From: Rikenellaceae bacterium
Lineage (GTDB): Bacteria > Bacteroidota > Bacteroidia > Bacteroidales > Rikenellaceae
NCBI GenBank assembly: GCA_902363575.1
Contig: CABJAJ010000001.1
Span: 565,768-629,767 of the forward strand
Reading direction: 5' to 3'
DNA: 64,000 nucleotides
Part shown: in pieces, positions 7,720 through 16,014 of the stretch
Layout of the letters: each line of letters opens with the position of its first letter
How positions within the stretch are numbered: position 1 is the first letter of the stretch
Position numbers and translations under genes: made by a program
The notes under the pieces: generated by a model
What the model saw: the letters and a program-made list of their open reading frames with translations, nothing else
Told to the model about the DNA's origin: nothing
Database searches by the model: none

Positions 7720-8165
7720 TTGCCTGCGGAGGTTTCGTTCAGGAAGCGTTCGATTTCGGCGAGGCACTCGCCGGGAGTCGTGAGTCCGTCGCACCGGGTT
7801 TCGAGCGGACACCACCCCGTCCGGGTGCGGTTGATGATGCGGGGCACTTCGAGCGTGCAGCCGACGGCAACCCCCGCCTTTTGCAGCAGGTCGAGGGCCG
7901 GTCGGCTGATGACGTCGGCATGGAGCTCCCCGACGCCGCCCAGGATCAGCAGCGCCGCAGCCGCCTTGCCGACGACCTTGTCGGCGACGAAAGCCCCGGC
8001 CAGCGACGACGGTTCCGTCGTGAGCAGGCGGTAGAGGTCTTTGACGCCCCGCTCGCGGAAGAGGCGCGGCTTGCCGTCCTTTAGGATGACGCACGAACAG
8101 TGCGTGCTGTGCAACAGTTCGATCGTTTGCCGCCTCTCTTGCGGCGTCAGTGTGGAATGGGTCAT
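7716..8165 (-). CDS. DUF1893 domain-containing protein
   Basis: The 149-residue protein has the family hallmarks CSCVILKDGKP, RGVKDLYRLL, GAFVADKVVGKAAAAL, LGGVGELHADVIS and a C-terminal GWCPLE segment. The family (structural prototype Thermotoga TM1506) has a cytidine-deaminase-like fold of unknown reaction. The protein is cytoplasmic, with no signal peptide. I chose the ATG at 8165 because the conserved region begins soon after it; in-frame ATGs at 8177 and 8192 are alternatives. It overlaps the TonB receptor start by 4 bp. Nothing in the sequence shows a substrate. Confidence 0.85.
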   Translation of the reverse strand: MTHSTLTPQERRQTIELLHSTHCSCVILKDGKPRLFRERGVKDLYRLLTTEPSSLAGAFVADKVVGKAAAALLILGGVGELHADVISRPALDLLQKAGVAVGCTLEVPRIINRTRTGWCPLETRCDGLTTPGECLAEIERFLNETSAGK

Positions 8166-8236
8166 GTTCGTATGCATTCGGGGCGGTTTCATGCCGTCTG
8201 ACGTGCCGCCTGGTCCGTGTTGTCGTTTTTGTGCGT

Positions 8237-9385
8237 TCAGTAGCCGAACCGCTCCGCCGCGCGGCGCATCGCCTCGACGATCTCCACCCCGAACGGGCAG
8301 CGGGTTTCGCAGGCGCCGCATCCGACGCAGTCCGAGGCGTGGCGGGTCAGGGTCTTATAGTGTTCGCGCACCGTTTCGGGGATTTCGCCTTGCGCGAGCG
8401 CGAGGTTGTGGAACTTGTTTACCGACGCGATATCGATCCCTGCCGTGCAGGGGGCGCAATGGCCGCAATACATGCAATGGCCTCTCCAGCTGAACCGCTC
8501 CAGCCCCGCCATCGCGGAGGCGTAGTCGCATTCGGCGGGCGTGGCGTCGCACCACGCGAGCGCCGCCCGCATCTCCTCCCGGTCGCGGCAGCCGACCATC
8601 ACGGCCGCCACGCCGGGGCGCGTCAGCGCGTAATGGAGGCATTGCACAGGGGTCATGGCCCGACCGAAGGGCGAATTGGACTCGCTTAGCAGGTCGCCGC
8701 CGCCATAGACCTTCATCACGTCGATTCCCACCCCCGTGCGTTCGCACAGTTCGTAAAGCCGCTCGCGGTCGGGGTCCACGTTGTGCAGCGCCTCGGCATA
8801 GCTCTGCTCGGCCCACAGCGCCTCGACCTGCTCGCCTGCGGGCTGCAGGTCGTAACAGGGGTTCACGGAGAACATCACCACATCCACGATGCCCGTGCGG
8901 GCGGCCAGGAGCGCCACTTTGGGGTTGTGGCTGCTCAGCCCGATGTGGCGGATGCGCCCTTCGGCCCGGAGCCGCTCGGCGATGCGGACGATCTCCCCGT
9001 CGAACACCTCGCGGAAGTCGGATTCCGCATCGACGTAATGGATCATGCCGATGTCGAGGTAGTCCGTCCGCAACTGCCGGAGCTGGAGCTCGAACGAGGC
9101 GAGGGTCTTCCGGGGGTCGCGGGTGCGGAGGTACTGTCCCTCCTCCCAGACGGTGCAGAGGTGGCCCTGGATGACGAACCCGTCGCGCCGGCCGGCGAGC
9201 GCCGCCCCGATGTTGGCGCGCAGTTCGGGATTCGGGGAGTAGATGTCGATGAAGTTGATGCCGTTACTGATCGCGTAGTCCATATCGGCTTTCACCTCTT
9301 CGGCCGTCTTGTGCATGAACCCTTCGCAGCCCAGCGCCACGGCGCTCACGCGCAGGCCTGTGCGGCCCAATGTGCGGTATTCCAT
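8237..9385 (-). CDS. Aldo/keto reductase with 4Fe-4S cluster-binding C-terminus
   Basis: The 382-residue protein starts with the classic MEYRTLGRTGLRVSAVALGC. The catalytic Asp lies in INFIDIYSPNP, where Tyr follows as in IYSP. The C-terminal domain contains CMYCGHCAPCTAGID and CVGCGACETRCPFG, giving ligands for two 4Fe-4S clusters. The usual catalytic Lys position reads FVIQGHL, so the Lys is not obvious and activity may be atypical. It is preceded by the cupin/CMD gene at a 4-bp gap. With the reductase at 3045 it brackets the TonB/ECF uptake genes, which suggests reduction of an imported compound, as inference. Confidence 0.92.
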   Translation of the reverse strand: MEYRTLGRTGLRVSAVALGCEGFMHKTAEEVKADMDYAISNGINFIDIYSPNPELRANIGAALAGRRDGFVIQGHLCTVWEEGQYLRTRDPRKTLASFELQLRQLRTDYLDIGMIHYVDAESDFREVFDGEIVRIAERLRAEGRIRHIGLSSHNPKVALLAARTGIVDVVMFSVNPCYDLQPAGEQVEALWAEQSYAEALHNVDPDRERLYELCERTGVGIDVMKVYGGGDLLSESNSPFGRAMTPVQCLHYALTRPGVAAVMVGCRDREEMRAALAWCDATPAECDYASAMAGLERFSWRGHCMYCGHCAPCTAGIDIASVNKFHNLALAQGEIPETVREHYKTLTRHASDCVGCGACETRCPFGVEIVEAMRRAAERFGY

Positions 9386-9389
9386 TTCG

Positions 9390-10652
9390 TCAGTCGTTTT
9401 CGGGGATCGTTTCGTTGAGGCATGTTAGGCCGTTCAGCGTGCGCGGATAGCCGATGTAGGGCAGCAGTTGCGTCAGCACGGCCATCAGTGTCGCTTTGTC
9501 GTTTCCCGCAGCCGCGTTGCCGGCGATGTGGCCTTTGACCTGGGATTCGCAGCCGCCGAGCGACACGAGCATCGAGAAGGTCAGCAGCTCGCGCATCCTG
9601 ACCTCGAGCCCCTTGCGGGTCACGTAGTCGCCGAAGCAGTTGGCCGAAAGAAAATGCTGGATGTGGAGCTGGCTCGCAGGCGTATTCCGGTACCCCGCGT
9701 CGATCCGCTCGCCGAAAAGCTCGCGTTGGAGAGCCAGCCCCCGTTCCCGCCGCGTCGTGTGGTCGGTGGCGGCCTGCGGCTCCAGCGGAAGGGCGATGCC
9801 GTGCTCCGTGAAGCATGCGTTCATCGGGCCGATGAATTCCAGCACGCGGCCCATGCCGGCGTAAGGCACCGCCTGATAGAGCGTTTCGCGGATCTCCACG
9901 GGGGTGACGCCCGCGGTGAGCGCGCCCCGCAGCGTCGCCCGGTAGAGGTCGGCCGAGCCCGTCGCAATGGCCGCGGCCATCGTTACGAGGATACGCGTAC
10001 GGTCGTCGAGCGCGCCGCAGCGCTGCGTTTCGCCGAAAGCGAATGCGCCGAACAGAGCTGCCAGTTCGGGGTCGGTGCGGGAAAGTCCGGCGTCCGTCTC
10101 GAGCCAGTTGAGGGCCGGGCAATCGTCCTCTTCCGACGGGGTGGGGGTTCGGAAGCCCGCGGTAGCGGCCGCATACTGCGCGTCGTCCACCGGCCCGAGC
10201 CAGGTGTTCGCGTTGTCCGCGGGGTTGCACTCCACGGCCAGATGCGCAAAGCGGCTGTCGGGCGCCGCCCCGTGCCAGTGCACCACATCGGGTGCGATCT
10301 CCACCACGTCGCCCGGACGGAGCGCGCGGGCCGGCTGCCCCTGCTCCTGGTAGAAGCCCCTGCCGGCGGTGACCAGCAGCAATTGACCTCCCCTATGGCT
10401 GTGCCAGTTGTTGCGGCATCCGGGCTCGAAGGTCACGTTGGAGACGTGCATTCCGAGCGTGTCGTTGTCGGTTATGGGGCAGAGGTAGGCCTGCCCGATG
10501 AAGTACTGCGCGAATTGTTCGGGCAGCTTCCCGCCCTGGGGGAAAATCTGCCGGAAAGTCGTCTCTTTTTCCATTGCGTTTTCCTGTGCCTGCGGGCTGC
10601 CCGCGGCGAGCAGCGCCGCCGACAGCAGGACCAGCATCGGTTTGGTTTTCAT
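9390..10652 (-). CDS. Secreted cupin plus carboxymuconolactone decarboxylase (CMD) fusion
   Basis: The 420-residue protein has a signal peptide (residues 1 to about 22, ending AAGSPQAQ). A cupin domain follows (about 60-150) with metal-binding motifs RNNWHSHRGGQLLLV and VHWHGAAP. Two AhpD-like CMD repeats follow, at about 185-275 and 305-410. The first shows an active-site-like region around ETLYQAVPYAG, the second around LTQLLPYIGYP. Bacteroidetes genomes often carry this order, annotated as quinol-peroxidase-like or decarboxylase-like proteins without proven substrate. It lies 45 bp after the DUF362 gene and 4 bp before the reductase. Confidence 0.88.
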   Translation of the reverse strand: MKTKPMLVLLSAALLAAGSPQAQENAMEKETTFRQIFPQGGKLPEQFAQYFIGQAYLCPITDNDTLGMHVSNVTFEPGCRNNWHSHRGGQLLLVTAGRGFYQEQGQPARALRPGDVVEIAPDVVHWHGAAPDSRFAHLAVECNPADNANTWLGPVDDAQYAAATAGFRTPTPSEEDDCPALNWLETDAGLSRTDPELAALFGAFAFGETQRCGALDDRTRILVTMAAAIATGSADLYRATLRGALTAGVTPVEIRETLYQAVPYAGMGRVLEFIGPMNACFTEHGIALPLEPQAATDHTTRRERGLALQRELFGERIDAGYRNTPASQLHIQHFLSANCFGDYVTRKGLEVRMRELLTFSMLVSLGGCESQVKGHIAGNAAAGNDKATLMAVLTQLLPYIGYPRTLNGLTCLNETIPEND

Positions 10653-10697
10653 GGGTTCGTACTTGTGGAACGGGTTTGCGCGTCGGATCGACGGCGG

Positions 10698-11693
10698 CTA
10701 TTCCGCGTCCATGTCGATGAGTTCATAGGTTCGGCTTCCCAGCCCGATGGCTTCGGCGTGTTCGAGCGTGTGGATGCCGTGGCGCGACTCCATCCGCTCG
10801 ATGAGGTGTACCTTCCCCGGATCGGGCGATGCGTAAACCAGATCGACGCACGCCTGGTCGAGCGCCACCGGGTCGAGCGAGGCCAGCATCCCGATGTCGC
10901 CCATCTGCGGAGCTTCGGGGTGGGCGCTGCAATCGCAGTCCACCGAGAGGTTGTTCATCACGCTGATGTAAAGGATGCGCTCCCCGCAGTGGTCGGCCAC
11001 GGCTTTTGCGGCTTCGGCCATCGACTCCAGGAAGTCGTCCTGCGGCGGCAGGTTGTTCCACAGGTCGGTCTTGCTCTTGCCCGCCGTGTGGATCCATGCT
11101 TTCCCGGCGGACGAGGCGATGCCGATGGAGATGTTCTTGACCGCGCCCCCGAAACCACCCATGGCGTGCCCTTTGAAATGCGAAAGCACCACGACGAAGT
11201 CGTAATCGGTCAGGTGCGAGCCGACGAAATCCTCCTTCAGGTGACGGCCTCCGCTGACCGGCAGGGCCGTCTCTCCCTCCGCGTCCATGATGTCCACGGG
11301 GGCGATGGCCGTGAAGCCGTGCGCCTCGGCCGCCTTCAGGTGGTCGGCCGTGCTGGCGCGGCCTCCGCCGTAGGCCGTGTTGCATTCGACGATGGTGCCG
11401 TCCAGCTTGCGCACCAGGTCGGCGATCAGGTCCGGCCGGAGGAAGTTGTGACCGCCCGGCTCCCCCGTCGAGAGCTTCACGGCGACCTTGCCCTCCGCCT
11501 CGCGGCCGAGCGCCTGATAGAGCCGCACTAGGGCCTCGGGCGTGATCGCACGGGTGAAATAGACTTTTGGCGCCTCCTCTGCGGGCTGTTGCGGCCCTGC
11601 GGTTTTGGCGTTGCCGGACTTGCAGCCGGCGCAGGCCGTGAGGGCGGCGGCCGTCATCGTGAGCAGGAATAAGCCCCGGAATACGTGTTTCAT
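10698..11693 (-). CDS. DUF362 domain-containing lipoprotein
   Basis: The 331-residue protein has a Cys-containing signal peptide (about residues 1-23, TACAGC). DUF362 covers most of the rest: LVRKLDGTIVECNTAYGGGR, LSHFKGHAMGGFGGAVKNI, and a C-terminal LDPVALDQACVDLVY. DUF362 proteins are usually cytoplasmic with ferredoxin clusters. This one lacks a CxxCxxC cluster and is exported, a common Bacteroidetes variant. Function is unknown. It is the promoter-proximal gene of the minus-strand cluster, with a candidate -7 element at 11766-11773 and an AraC gene divergent to it. Confidence 0.88.
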   Translation of the reverse strand: MKHVFRGLFLLTMTAAALTACAGCKSGNAKTAGPQQPAEEAPKVYFTRAITPEALVRLYQALGREAEGKVAVKLSTGEPGGHNFLRPDLIADLVRKLDGTIVECNTAYGGGRASTADHLKAAEAHGFTAIAPVDIMDAEGETALPVSGGRHLKEDFVGSHLTDYDFVVVLSHFKGHAMGGFGGAVKNISIGIASSAGKAWIHTAGKSKTDLWNNLPPQDDFLESMAEAAKAVADHCGERILYISVMNNLSVDCDCSAHPEAPQMGDIGMLASLDPVALDQACVDLVYASPDPGKVHLIERMESRHGIHTLEHAEAIGLGSRTYELIDMDAE

Positions 11694-11765
11694 GGTTTCG
11701 TTTTTTTATCGGTTCCGACGGGCGGTGCGGCGGGGTGCCGTCCCGTGTCGTCCGTTTTTCATCTG

Positions 11766-11773
11766 CAAAATTA
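11766..11773 (-). promoter_or_regulatory. Candidate -7 element for the DUF362-led cluster
   Basis: The minus strand reads TAATTTTG, matching the Bacteroidetes TAnnTTTG consensus, 73 bp before the DUF362 ATG. No clear -33 TTG is seen at 19-21 bp. The repeat copy at 11800-11820 falls where a -33 box would be, so the promoter may need the activator. Confidence 0.55.
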
Positions 11774-11799
11774 CGGCAATATTTCCGTTTCGCATGAAC

Positions 11800-11922
11800 C
11801 GGATTACGGTTTATGTTACCAGAATTACCGCTCGTTGCGCTGCCGGACGTTCGCAACATTCCCTGACGGCGATTCCGCGGATGCAGGCCAACGGTCCTTA
11901 TACGGATTACGGTTTCGTTACC
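11800..11922 (+). promoter_or_regulatory. Two near-identical direct repeats, candidate AraC operators
   Basis: CGGATTACGGTTT followed by GTTACC occurs at 11800-11820 (with AT between the two blocks) and at 11903-11922 (with C between them). The 103-bp separation is close to ten helical turns. Copy 1 is 26 bp upstream of the minus-strand -7 element and copy 2 is upstream of the araC promoter. These are plausible binding sites for the adjacent regulator. Confidence 0.6.
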
Positions 11923-11971
11923 CCGATTCCGGTTGTTGCGTCGGCATCGGCGCCGCACGGGGGAAAATGAT

Positions 11972-11979
11972 TACCTTTG
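11972..11979 (+). promoter_or_regulatory. Candidate -7 element of the AraC-type gene
   Basis: TACCTTTG matches TAnnTTTG exactly and lies only 15 bp before the ATG at 11995. This would leave a leader of roughly ten bases or fewer. No good -33 box is seen. Confidence 0.5.
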
Positions 11980-11994
11980 TCAAAACTTCGCGCC

Positions 11995-12894
11995 ATGGAT
12001 AAACAAGTGCTCAACATCGACACGGTGTGTGCCTACAACGAGATGCTCGGGATCGAAACCCTCCATCCGCTGGTCAGCGTGATCGAAATGTCCCGCGTCC
12101 CCCTGCTCAGACACTCCCGGCAGGTGTTCGGATTCTATGCGATTTTCCTCAAGGAGGTGAAATGCGGCGACCTGATTTACGGCCGGCAGTACTACGATTA
12201 CCAGGAGGGAACCCTGGTCTGTCTCGCTCCGGGGCAGGTGATCGGGGTCGAGGACGACGGCCGCACCTACCAGCCCAAAGGGTGGGCCCTCGTGTTTCAT
12301 CCCGACCTGATCCGGGGCACCTCGCTCGGCCGCAGCATGAAGGATTATTCGTTCTTCTCCTACGAGGTCAGCGAGGCCCTGCACCTCTCGGAGCGCGAGC
12401 GGGAGATGGTCATCGACTGCCTGCGTAAAATCCGCCACGAACTCGAGCATCCCGTGGACCGCCACAGCAGGCGTCTTATCGCCGTAGGCATCGAGATGCT
12501 GCTCGACTATTGTCTGCGCTTTTACGAGCGGCAGTTCATCACCCGCTCGAACATCAACCGCGATGTGCTGACCCGCTTCGAGCGCCTGCTCGACGACTAT
12601 TTCTGCGGCGACCGTCCGCTTCGCGAGGGGCTTCCCACCGTGAAATACTGCGCCGGCGAGCTGTGCCTTTCGCCCAACTATTTCGGCGATCTGGTCAAAC
12701 GCGAAACCGGCCGGACGGCGCAGGAGCATATCCAGTTCCGGTTGATCGAGACGGCCAAGGAACGGGTGCTCGATCCGTCGCATACGATCGCGGAGGTCGC
12801 CTATGCGCTCGGATTCCAGTATCCGCAGCACTTTACCCGCATGTTCAAAAAGGTGACGGGTCTCACGCCCCACGAATACCGCACCCCCGTCTGA
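11995..12894 (+). CDS. AraC-family transcriptional regulator
   Basis: The 299-residue protein has an N-terminal cupin-like sensing half (RQVFGFYAIFLKEVKCGDLIYGR, then LVCLAPGQVIGVED). The C-terminal double helix-turn-helix begins near residue 200: AGELCLSPNYFGDLVKRETG, then IAEVAYALGFQYPQHFTRMF and the KKVTGLTPHEYR ending. The ATG at 11995 is preferred over an upstream TTG at 11977 because the latter lies inside the promoter element. It is divergent from the DUF362-led cluster, which it probably controls, and is followed by an MFS gene on the same strand. Confidence 0.93.
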   Translation: MDKQVLNIDTVCAYNEMLGIETLHPLVSVIEMSRVPLLRHSRQVFGFYAIFLKEVKCGDLIYGRQYYDYQEGTLVCLAPGQVIGVEDDGRTYQPKGWALVFHPDLIRGTSLGRSMKDYSFFSYEVSEALHLSEREREMVIDCLRKIRHELEHPVDRHSRRLIAVGIEMLLDYCLRFYERQFITRSNINRDVLTRFERLLDDYFCGDRPLREGLPTVKYCAGELCLSPNYFGDLVKRETGRTAQEHIQFRLIETAKERVLDPSHTIAEVAYALGFQYPQHFTRMFKKVTGLTPHEYRTPV

Positions 12895-13001
12895 CCCCTG
12901 ATGCCGTCCGTTTTACGGGGGCACGATGCCGGGACGGTGCGTCCCCGAAAGGTGCGGAGAGCCGTTTGGGCGGCGGTGACAATGTCCGGTGCGGAATCCG
13001 A

Positions 13002-13016
13002 TCGGAACCGTTCCGA
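13002..13016. promoter_or_regulatory. 15-bp palindrome upstream of MFS gene
   Basis: TCGGAAC-C-GTTCCGA is a perfect inverted repeat about 95 bp before the MFS start, in the 217-bp gap after the AraC gene. It could be an operator. No promoter consensus is clear nearby, and chance cannot be excluded in GC-rich DNA. Confidence 0.3.
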
Positions 13017-13111
13017 CCTGTTCTTTCCCCACCGGATGCGGGTGGCATATTTCTTGCGCTTCGGTCCGGTATCTTCAAATCCGCAATTCCGTGACCGACA
13101 AAACGTTCAAC

Positions 13112-14476
13112 ATGGATGACATGCCTCTGCGCCGGGGCCACTTCCGCGTGGTGGCGGTCGCCTCTATGGGGCAGCTTACCGGCGCAGCGCTCGCCACGCT
13201 CGTCGGCATCATTCTGCCGATGCTGCAGATCGTCCGGAATCCGTCGCTGAGTTCGCTCGCGCAGGGCCTCGTCGGGTGTACGAGCCTGGTGGGTATCATG
13301 ATCGGGGCGATGGTGTTCGGGGCGTGGAGCGACCGAAAGGGCTATCTGGTTTTCTTCCGCCTCTGCCCGCTCCTCGTGCTGGCGGCCTCGCTGCTGGTCT
13401 TCTTCACGGCCGACCTGCCGTGGCTCGTCACGGGTCTTTTCCTGATGGGGCTGGGCATCGGCGGCGAGTACAGCCTCGATTCGGACTACATCTCCGAAAT
13501 CATGCCCCGGCGGTGGAAGCTGATGATGGTCGGGGTGGCGAAAGCCTCCTCGTCGCTGGGCAACATCCTCGTCGCTGCGGCCTGCTTCTTCCTGCTGCGC
13601 GAGTGGCACGATCCGCATACGTGGAACCGGCTCGTGCTGCTCATCTCCCTGCTGGCCGTAATCATGCTCCTGACGCGCATCCGCTTCGCGCAGAGCCCCG
13701 GTTGGCTCATCGCCCACGGTTGCCCGGCGGAGGCCGAGCGGGCCGTGAAATATTTTCTCGGCCCCGATGTGGAGATCGGCGAAATCGTCCGCCGCCCTGC
13801 GAAGAAAGACCGGCCGAAGGTGGGCTGGCGCGATCTGTTACGCGGCGGAAATGTGAAGAAGGTGATCTTCACCGGGATTCCTTGGGCATGCGAGGGGCTC
13901 GGCGTCTATGGCATCGGGGTCTTCATGCCTGTGCTGATTATGGCCCTCGGGCTGGAATCGGCTTCCGAGACGCCTTTCCTACGGATTATCAATTCGGTGA
14001 AACTGACCACCTACATCAACTTCTTCATCCTGCCGGGCTTCATTCTCGGCCTGTTGCTGGTCAATCGCTGGTACCATGTGCGGACGCAGACGTGGGGTTT
14101 CCTGCTCTGCGCCGCGGGACTTGCCGTACTCTATGCGGCCTACATGCTCCGCCTGCCCGTCTGGATCGCGGTGGTGGGGTTCATGGCCTTCGAGCTCTTT
14201 CTCAACGCCGGGCCCCACCTGATGACTTTTATCCTGCCGCCACAGATCTATTCGGTCGCCGAGCGGGGTGCAGGGGCGGGTCTCGCTGCCGCGTTCGGCA
14301 AGCTGGGCGCCGTGGCGGGCGTGCTCTTCATCCCCCTGCTGCTTGAATGGGGCGGTGCGGGGCTGGTGCTGCTGGTTACGGTCGGGGTTCACCTGCTCGG
14401 CGCATTGGTCACTTTCGTATTCGGCCGGGCGGTGCTGCCCCGCCGCCGGGAGCGTCCCGAGCCCCGGCGCGACTGA
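13112..14476 (+). CDS. MFS transporter
   Basis: The 454-residue protein has about 12 hydrophobic segments. The loop 2-3 signature is AWSDRKGYLVFFR, and the following helices (LGIGGEYSLDSDYISEIMP) resemble the sugar/metabolite MHS or sialate-type permeases with the conserved GGEY motif. It is an inner-membrane proton-linked carrier of unknown substrate. The ATG at 13112 is chosen because the 41 upstream codons are not hydrophobic or conserved-looking. It lies on the same strand as the AraC gene but 217 bp away, with a palindrome between. It converges with the nickel/cobalt ATPase gene, whose stop begins one base after its own. Confidence 0.9.
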   Translation: MDDMPLRRGHFRVVAVASMGQLTGAALATLVGIILPMLQIVRNPSLSSLAQGLVGCTSLVGIMIGAMVFGAWSDRKGYLVFFRLCPLLVLAASLLVFFTADLPWLVTGLFLMGLGIGGEYSLDSDYISEIMPRRWKLMMVGVAKASSSLGNILVAAACFFLLREWHDPHTWNRLVLLISLLAVIMLLTRIRFAQSPGWLIAHGCPAEAERAVKYFLGPDVEIGEIVRRPAKKDRPKVGWRDLLRGGNVKKVIFTGIPWACEGLGVYGIGVFMPVLIMALGLESASETPFLRIINSVKLTTYINFFILPGFILGLLLVNRWYHVRTQTWGFLLCAAGLAVLYAAYMLRLPVWIAVVGFMAFELFLNAGPHLMTFILPPQIYSVAERGAGAGLAAAFGKLGAVAGVLFIPLLLEWGGAGLVLLVTVGVHLLGALVTFVFGRAVLPRRRERPEPRRD

Positions 14477-15223
14477 TTAACCCCGTACCGTGCAGCCCCG
14501 CATGGAACAGGGCTGTTCCAGACCGCAGGCGTCGAGCAGCTGCAGGTCGCTGAAAACTTCCGTTGTGGGGCCGTCGGCGACGATGCGTCCCTGCTCCATC
14601 ACCAGCGTGCGGTCGCACAGCTCCAGCACCATCTCCATGTCGTGCGTGGCGATCAAGGTGGTGTGCCCGAAGCCGCGGAGTTGCTCGATGATGAGCCGCC
14701 GCGCCCGGGGATCGAGGTTCGAGGTCGGTTCGTCCAGCACCAGGATCGACGGTTCCATGGCAAGCACGGTGGCGATCGAGACGCTCTTCTTCTGTCCGCC
14801 CGATAGGTGGTAGGGGGCCGATTTGCGCAGGTGCAGGGCTCCAACCGCTTCGAGCGCCGCCGCAACGCGCCGCTCGATCTCCTCCCGCGTCAGCCCCATG
14901 TTGGCCGGGCCGAAAGCCACATCCTCCTCGACGGTGGGCATGAAGAGTTGGTTGTCGGGGTCCTGGAAAACCAGCCCGACGCTTTGCCGCACCAGCCGGA
15001 GGGTCTTGGGCGTGATGGCGATGCCGCCTACCACAACCTGTCCCGAGGTGGGCAGCAGCAGCCCGTCGGTATGGAGCAGCAGGGTCGATTTACCTGCGCC
15101 GTTGGCCCCGACGAGCGCGGTTTTCTCGCCGTGCGTGAGCCGGAACGTCACCCCGCGCAGGGCTTCGTATCCGTTGGGGTAGCGGTAATGCACGCGGTCG
15201 AATTGCAGGAAATGATGGCTCAT
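14477..15223 (-). CDS. Energy-coupling factor ABC ATPase, nickel/cobalt type (NikO/CbiO)
   Basis: The 248-residue protein has Walker A (GANGAGKST), a Q-loop (VFQDPDNQLFMPTVEEDVAFGP, cited in part), the signature LSGGQKK, Walker B ILVLDEPTSNLDP and an H-loop ATHDME. The QDPDNQLF / EEDVAFGP pattern is specific to the CbiO/EcfA class. It powers the importer with the Q and M proteins encoded just upstream. It is the last gene of the urease supergroup. Nickel is the more likely metal because all seven urease genes lie in the same transcription unit, but cobalt specificity cannot be excluded. Confidence 0.93.
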   Translation of the reverse strand: MSHHFLQFDRVHYRYPNGYEALRGVTFRLTHGEKTALVGANGAGKSTLLLHTDGLLLPTSGQVVVGGIAITPKTLRLVRQSVGLVFQDPDNQLFMPTVEEDVAFGPANMGLTREEIERRVAAALEAVGALHLRKSAPYHLSGGQKKSVSIATVLAMEPSILVLDEPTSNLDPRARRLIIEQLRGFGHTTLIATHDMEMVLELCDRTLVMEQGRIVADGPTTEVFSDLQLLDACGLEQPCSMRGCTVRG

Positions 15224-15230
15224 GGTGCGG

Positions 15231-16013
15231 TCAGCGATTGAGGAGCGTTGCGGAGAGGAGTTCGGCGGGGTGCAGCACCCTGACGGCGATAAAAGCGGCG
15301 CTCAGCAGCACGAACGCCGCCGTGTCGGTTTTCCGCCAGCGCTGCCCGTCGTCCCCGACGGCCGGGATGCGGCCGTCGAATCCGCGCGCGAGCATGGCCC
15401 GGCCGATCCGTTCGGCCCGCGCGAAGGTGCGGATGAGCAGTTGCCCGACGAGTGTCGCCCAGGTGCGCAGCGGGTAGGAGCGGCGTCCGTAGCTGCGGGC
15501 GTCGCGCGCCATGCTCATCTCGAGAGCCTCCTCCGTCAGGACGTAGAGGTAGCGGTAAACGAACAGCAGTTGCGAGGCGAACACCGACGGCAGCCCCATC
15601 CGCTGCATGTTCCGGCACAGGCGGTAATATCCGGTCGTAAGGATCAGCAGAAGCAACGCCTGCACCGAGAGCAGCCCCCGCAGCAGAATCGAGAGGAAGT
15701 CGATCCAGCCGCGCGTGACCGCGACGGGTCCGACGGTGAAAACCGTCTCCCGGTAATAGAGGATGTTGAAAAGCCCGACGAGCGCCACGAACGGGAGGAC
15801 GACGAGCGACCGCCTGAACAGGTCGCCGTACCGGAGCCCCGCGGCCTGCGCCGCCAGAATCGGGTAAACGGCATAGAGCAGCAGCCCCGAGAAGGCTTCC
15901 AGCGGCATGGAGAGCATCGTGACGAGGTAAACGACCGTCAGCAGCAGTTTCGCCCGCGCATCGACGCGATGGAGCGGACTGCACCCGTGTGCAGCCCGCT
16001 CCATCCGGTCCAT
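15231..16013 (-). CDS. ECF transporter transmembrane (T) component, CbiQ/NikQ type
   Basis: The 260-residue protein begins MDRMERAAHGCSPLHRVDAR, fitting the CbiQ start pattern in which a conserved Asp/Arg-rich N-terminus leads to the ARAKLLLT helix. It has about five membrane segments and the cytoplasmic coupling helices with MARDARSYGRR and RAMLARGFDGR, the Ala-Arg-Gly ATPase-contact motifs. The start at 16013 lies one base after the M-component stop. An in-frame ATG at 16046 would overlap that gene by 32 bp. It transmits ATPase movement to the M subunit for metal uptake. Confidence 0.9.
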   Translation of the reverse strand: MDRMERAAHGCSPLHRVDARAKLLLTVVYLVTMLSMPLEAFSGLLLYAVYPILAAQAAGLRYGDLFRRSLVVLPFVALVGLFNILYYRETVFTVGPVAVTRGWIDFLSILLRGLLSVQALLLLILTTGYYRLCRNMQRMGLPSVFASQLLFVYRYLYVLTEEALEMSMARDARSYGRRSYPLRTWATLVGQLLIRTFARAERIGRAMLARGFDGRIPAVGDDGQRWRKTDTAAFVLLSAAFIAVRVLHPAELLSATLLNR

Positions 16014-16014
16014 T

